From assembly GCF_902498185.1 (NCBI RefSeq), contig NZ_CABVIX010000002.1, forward strand, positions 1 to 64,000: DNA of 64,000 nucleotides, given 5' to 3'. The stretch comes from Pseudomonas fluorescens (GTDB lineage Bacteria; Pseudomonadota; Gammaproteobacteria; Pseudomonadales; Pseudomonadaceae). The position numbers and the translations under genes were made by a program. This document shows, piece after piece, positions 62,160 through 64,000 of the stretch (the first letter of the stretch is position 1; each line of letters opens with the position of its first letter). The notes beneath the pieces were generated by a model. That model saw only the letters and a list, made by a program, of their open reading frames with translations, did no database searches and was not told the DNA's origin.

Positions 62160-64000
62160 TCAGTCGCTCACAGACCCACTCAGGCCATGCCATTGCAGAT
62201 AGGGCTGCGCACTGGCGGGTCGGCCGAGGAATGCTTCGATGCTTTGTGCCAGAGACCTGGAGCCGGCTGGCGCAAAAAGATCGGTCTGCAGCTCGTGGCC
62301 TGTGCGGGCATCGAGCAAGCCGCTGGCTTGAAAACGGGTAAAGAGGTCGAAGGCCTGGATGTCCGACCAAAGGTAGGCGTAGTAGCCGGCGTCGTAGCCA
62401 CCGACCAGATGTTCCAGCGCATGCAGCGGGCGCTCGAAACCGGCCAGAGGCCAGCGCGATGCTTGCCTGAAACTGTACTCGACGCGTTGCTCGATGGACC
62501 TGCCGTCGTTTGGTTCGCTATGCAGGTCCAGATCGAACAGCGCCGTACTGAGAAGGCTTGCGCATTCTTGCAGGCCATTGCCTTGCAGGGCCGTAAGCAG
62601 ATGCCGCATGTGCTCGGGGGAGAGCTGCGCGCCGCTCTGGTAATGGGACGAGACACCGGCCAGGTAGTCCGCGTCCCACACCCAGCGCTCCAACAGCTTG
62701 CCCGATACCTCTACTCCATCGGTGCCGAGTCGGCGCAGGTCCGACAAGAGGTGATTGTCCGTTCGCACCAGCAAGTGTTGCAAGGCGTGGCCAAACTCAT
62801 GGTAGAGCTTGCGTAGGGCCAAGTGATCAAGCAGCGGGGGCTGCCCGTGCCGGCCTGGGGCCACATCAGTGAATACCGCAGCGACAGCGCCGTGGTAAAG
62901 ACCCTCGGCATCGATACGGCGGGTCCGGATATACGATGTGAAGACGCTGCCACTCTGTTTGCTGGTGCGTTGGAGAGCGTCCACATAGAGGTAGCCGATT
63001 CGCGCATGATCCTGCGATACCTCGAAGGTCATCACCTCCGGGTCCCAGGCCGCTGGCCTATCGAGACGCTGCAGTGTCAGCCCGAAGAGCTGACCGGCCA
63101 GACTCACAAGCGCATGCAGCACGTTGTCGAGCGGGAAGAAATCAGCCAGGGTGGCCGGTTCGGTGTCCTGCCGGGTCCCTCCGGCTGCGGCCTGCAGGTA
63201 GGCAAGGTCCCACGGTGCGACGTCGGCAATACCGGCATCGCGCCCCGCCTGGCGCAGTTCTTCCTGCCAGGTCTGCAAGGGGGCGCTGATCCGCATCGCC
63301 AAATCGTCGAGAAATGCTCTTACCTGCTTTTCCGAGCCTGCGCTCTTGCTCTGCAGGCTGAAAGCAACGTGGCTGGAAAAACCGAGTTCGCGCGCCTTCT
63401 CCTGCCTCGCCTGGGCGAGTCGCTCAAGCACTGGGCCGTTGTCGTGCTTGAAGTCGGCACTCCAACCTCGCGTGGTATAGGCACGATAGACCTGCTCGCG
63501 CAGGGCACGGTCGCTGGCATATTCAAGAATGGCCTTGCAGGACGCTTCATCGCAGGTAATGAGCCAACCAGTCATCGATGCCGCGCTCGCCTGTGCAGCC
63601 ATCTCGGCAAGGAGGCGCGCAGGTACCCCCTCCATGCGCTGGTGGTCGATGATATGGATACTTGACTGTTCGACAGAGCGCGCCACGTTTGCGGAAAACC
63701 GGTCTTCGAGTTCGCGGATCTGCTGCTCAAGCTGCTCGACCCGTTGACGCCCCGCGGTATCCAGCGCCACGCCGGCAAGACGGAACGCTTCCAGCGCCTT
63801 GCGCAAGGTGGTGCGCTGACGGGAATCGAGATTCTTTCCCACGGCACTGTTGGCAAGGCGCTCGTACAGGTCGAAGAGTGAGGAATTGGTCAGCTTCTGC
63901 CGAAAGCGCACATCCACCCGGGTGTAGGCTTCATGTACCACTGCTTCCCATTCACCCCCCCTGAACACCAGCGGCGCAAGCGAGTAGAACACCCCCTGAA
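62160..64000 (-). CDS. M3-family oligopeptidase, N-terminus cut by window edge
   Basis: At least 610 residues of an M3 (thimet oligopeptidase/oligopeptidase A-like) zinc peptidase; the open frame runs past the right edge, so the GTG at 63992 is internal, not the start. The zinc motif HEFGH lies in YHEFGHALQHLL, with the second Glu in the DGVEVSGKLLERWV region. The C-terminal fold matches PrlC. It is more divergent from PrlC than expected for the orthologue, so it may be a paralogue. About 70 N-terminal residues are missing. Confidence 0.8.
   Translation of the reverse strand, partial: QGVFYSLAPLVFRGGEWEAVVHEAYTRVDVRFRQKLTNSSLFDLYERLANSAVGKNLDSRQRTTLRKALEAFRLAGVALDTAGRQRVEQLEQQIRELEDRFSANVARSVEQSSIHIIDHQRMEGVPARLLAEMAAQASAASMTGWLITCDEASCKAILEYASDRALREQVYRAYTTRGWSADFKHDNGPVLERLAQARQEKARELGFSSHVAFSLQSKSAGSEKQVRAFLDDLAMRISAPLQTWQEELRQAGRDAGIADVAPWDLAYLQAAAGGTRQDTEPATLADFFPLDNVLHALVSLAGQLFGLTLQRLDRPAAWDPEVMTFEVSQDHARIGYLYVDALQRTSKQSGSVFTSYIRTRRIDAEGLYHGAVAAVFTDVAPGRHGQPPLLDHLALRKLYHEFGHALQHLLVRTDNHLLSDLRRLGTDGVEVSGKLLERWVWDADYLAGVSSHYQSGAQLSPEHMRHLLTALQGNGLQECASLLSTALFDLDLHSEPNDGRSIEQRVEYSFRQASRWPLAGFERPLHALEHLVGGYDAGYYAYLWSDIQAFDLFTRFQASGLLDARTGHELQTDLFAPAGSRSLAQSIEAFLGRPASAQPYLQWHGLSGSVSD

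Overview
The window looks like a chromosomal segment of a Pseudomonas of the P. putida group. The evidence is GC-rich coding on both strands, genus-typical gene sets (gcdH/gcdR, algB/kinB, cytochrome c4 next to dsbA and engB, znuA-zur-znuCB, the caa3 oxidase cluster) and a gene order that, from memory, is largely collinear with the P. putida and P. aeruginosa chromosomes. Species assignment is inference; no search was run.

Layout. 1-480: leader and three tandem promoters of an rRNA operon that is transcribed leftwards out of the window. 482-8753: glutarate catabolism (gcdHG with divergent gcdR), the split proton-translocating transhydrogenase pntAA-AB-B, and an acyl-CoA/succinate CoA-transferase. 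8754-12961: a DUF1127 gene behind an ACTGTAC repeat array, then a run of three small exported DUF2388 paralogues and a large exported DUF4105 protein carrying both a zincin-like HELTH motif and a papain-like His/Cys pair. 13-22.5 kb: mostly membrane proteins (CitMHS citrate transporter, TerC, Na/Pi cotransporter with PhoU tail, M16 peptidase, DUF5924/DUF2914, SpmA-SpmB fusion, GltP). 22.5-33 kb: envelope and signalling block (Ivy lysozyme inhibitor, DUF1328, BON-domain protein, AlgB/KinB, EAL and GGDEF proteins, AmpDh2-like amidase), with two sigma-54 type promoters beside algB.

33-44 kb: housekeeping genes dsbA, cytochrome c4, engB and polA, with the AlgU-type ErsA small RNA between engB and polA, followed by thrB and the zinc uptake locus with its repressor Zur. 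44-50 kb: a lipoprotein, catalase katE and the methionine transporter metNIQ. 49.7-57.2 kb: caa3 cytochrome oxidase and assembly genes; the heme O synthase gene ctaB expected between ctaA and sco1 is absent and only a short possible remnant is visible. 57.5-64 kb: a conserved hypothetical gene, a SulP transporter beside a beta-carbonic anhydrase, an SOS-controlled radical SAM protein and a truncated M3 peptidase running off the right edge.

No CRISPR array, insertion sequence, prophage or tRNA was seen. The most notable points are the DUF2388/DUF4105 export cluster with its repeat-array promoters, the paired sigma-54 promoters next to AlgB, the loss of ctaB, and a 726-bp gene-free gap with three consecutive inverted repeats.
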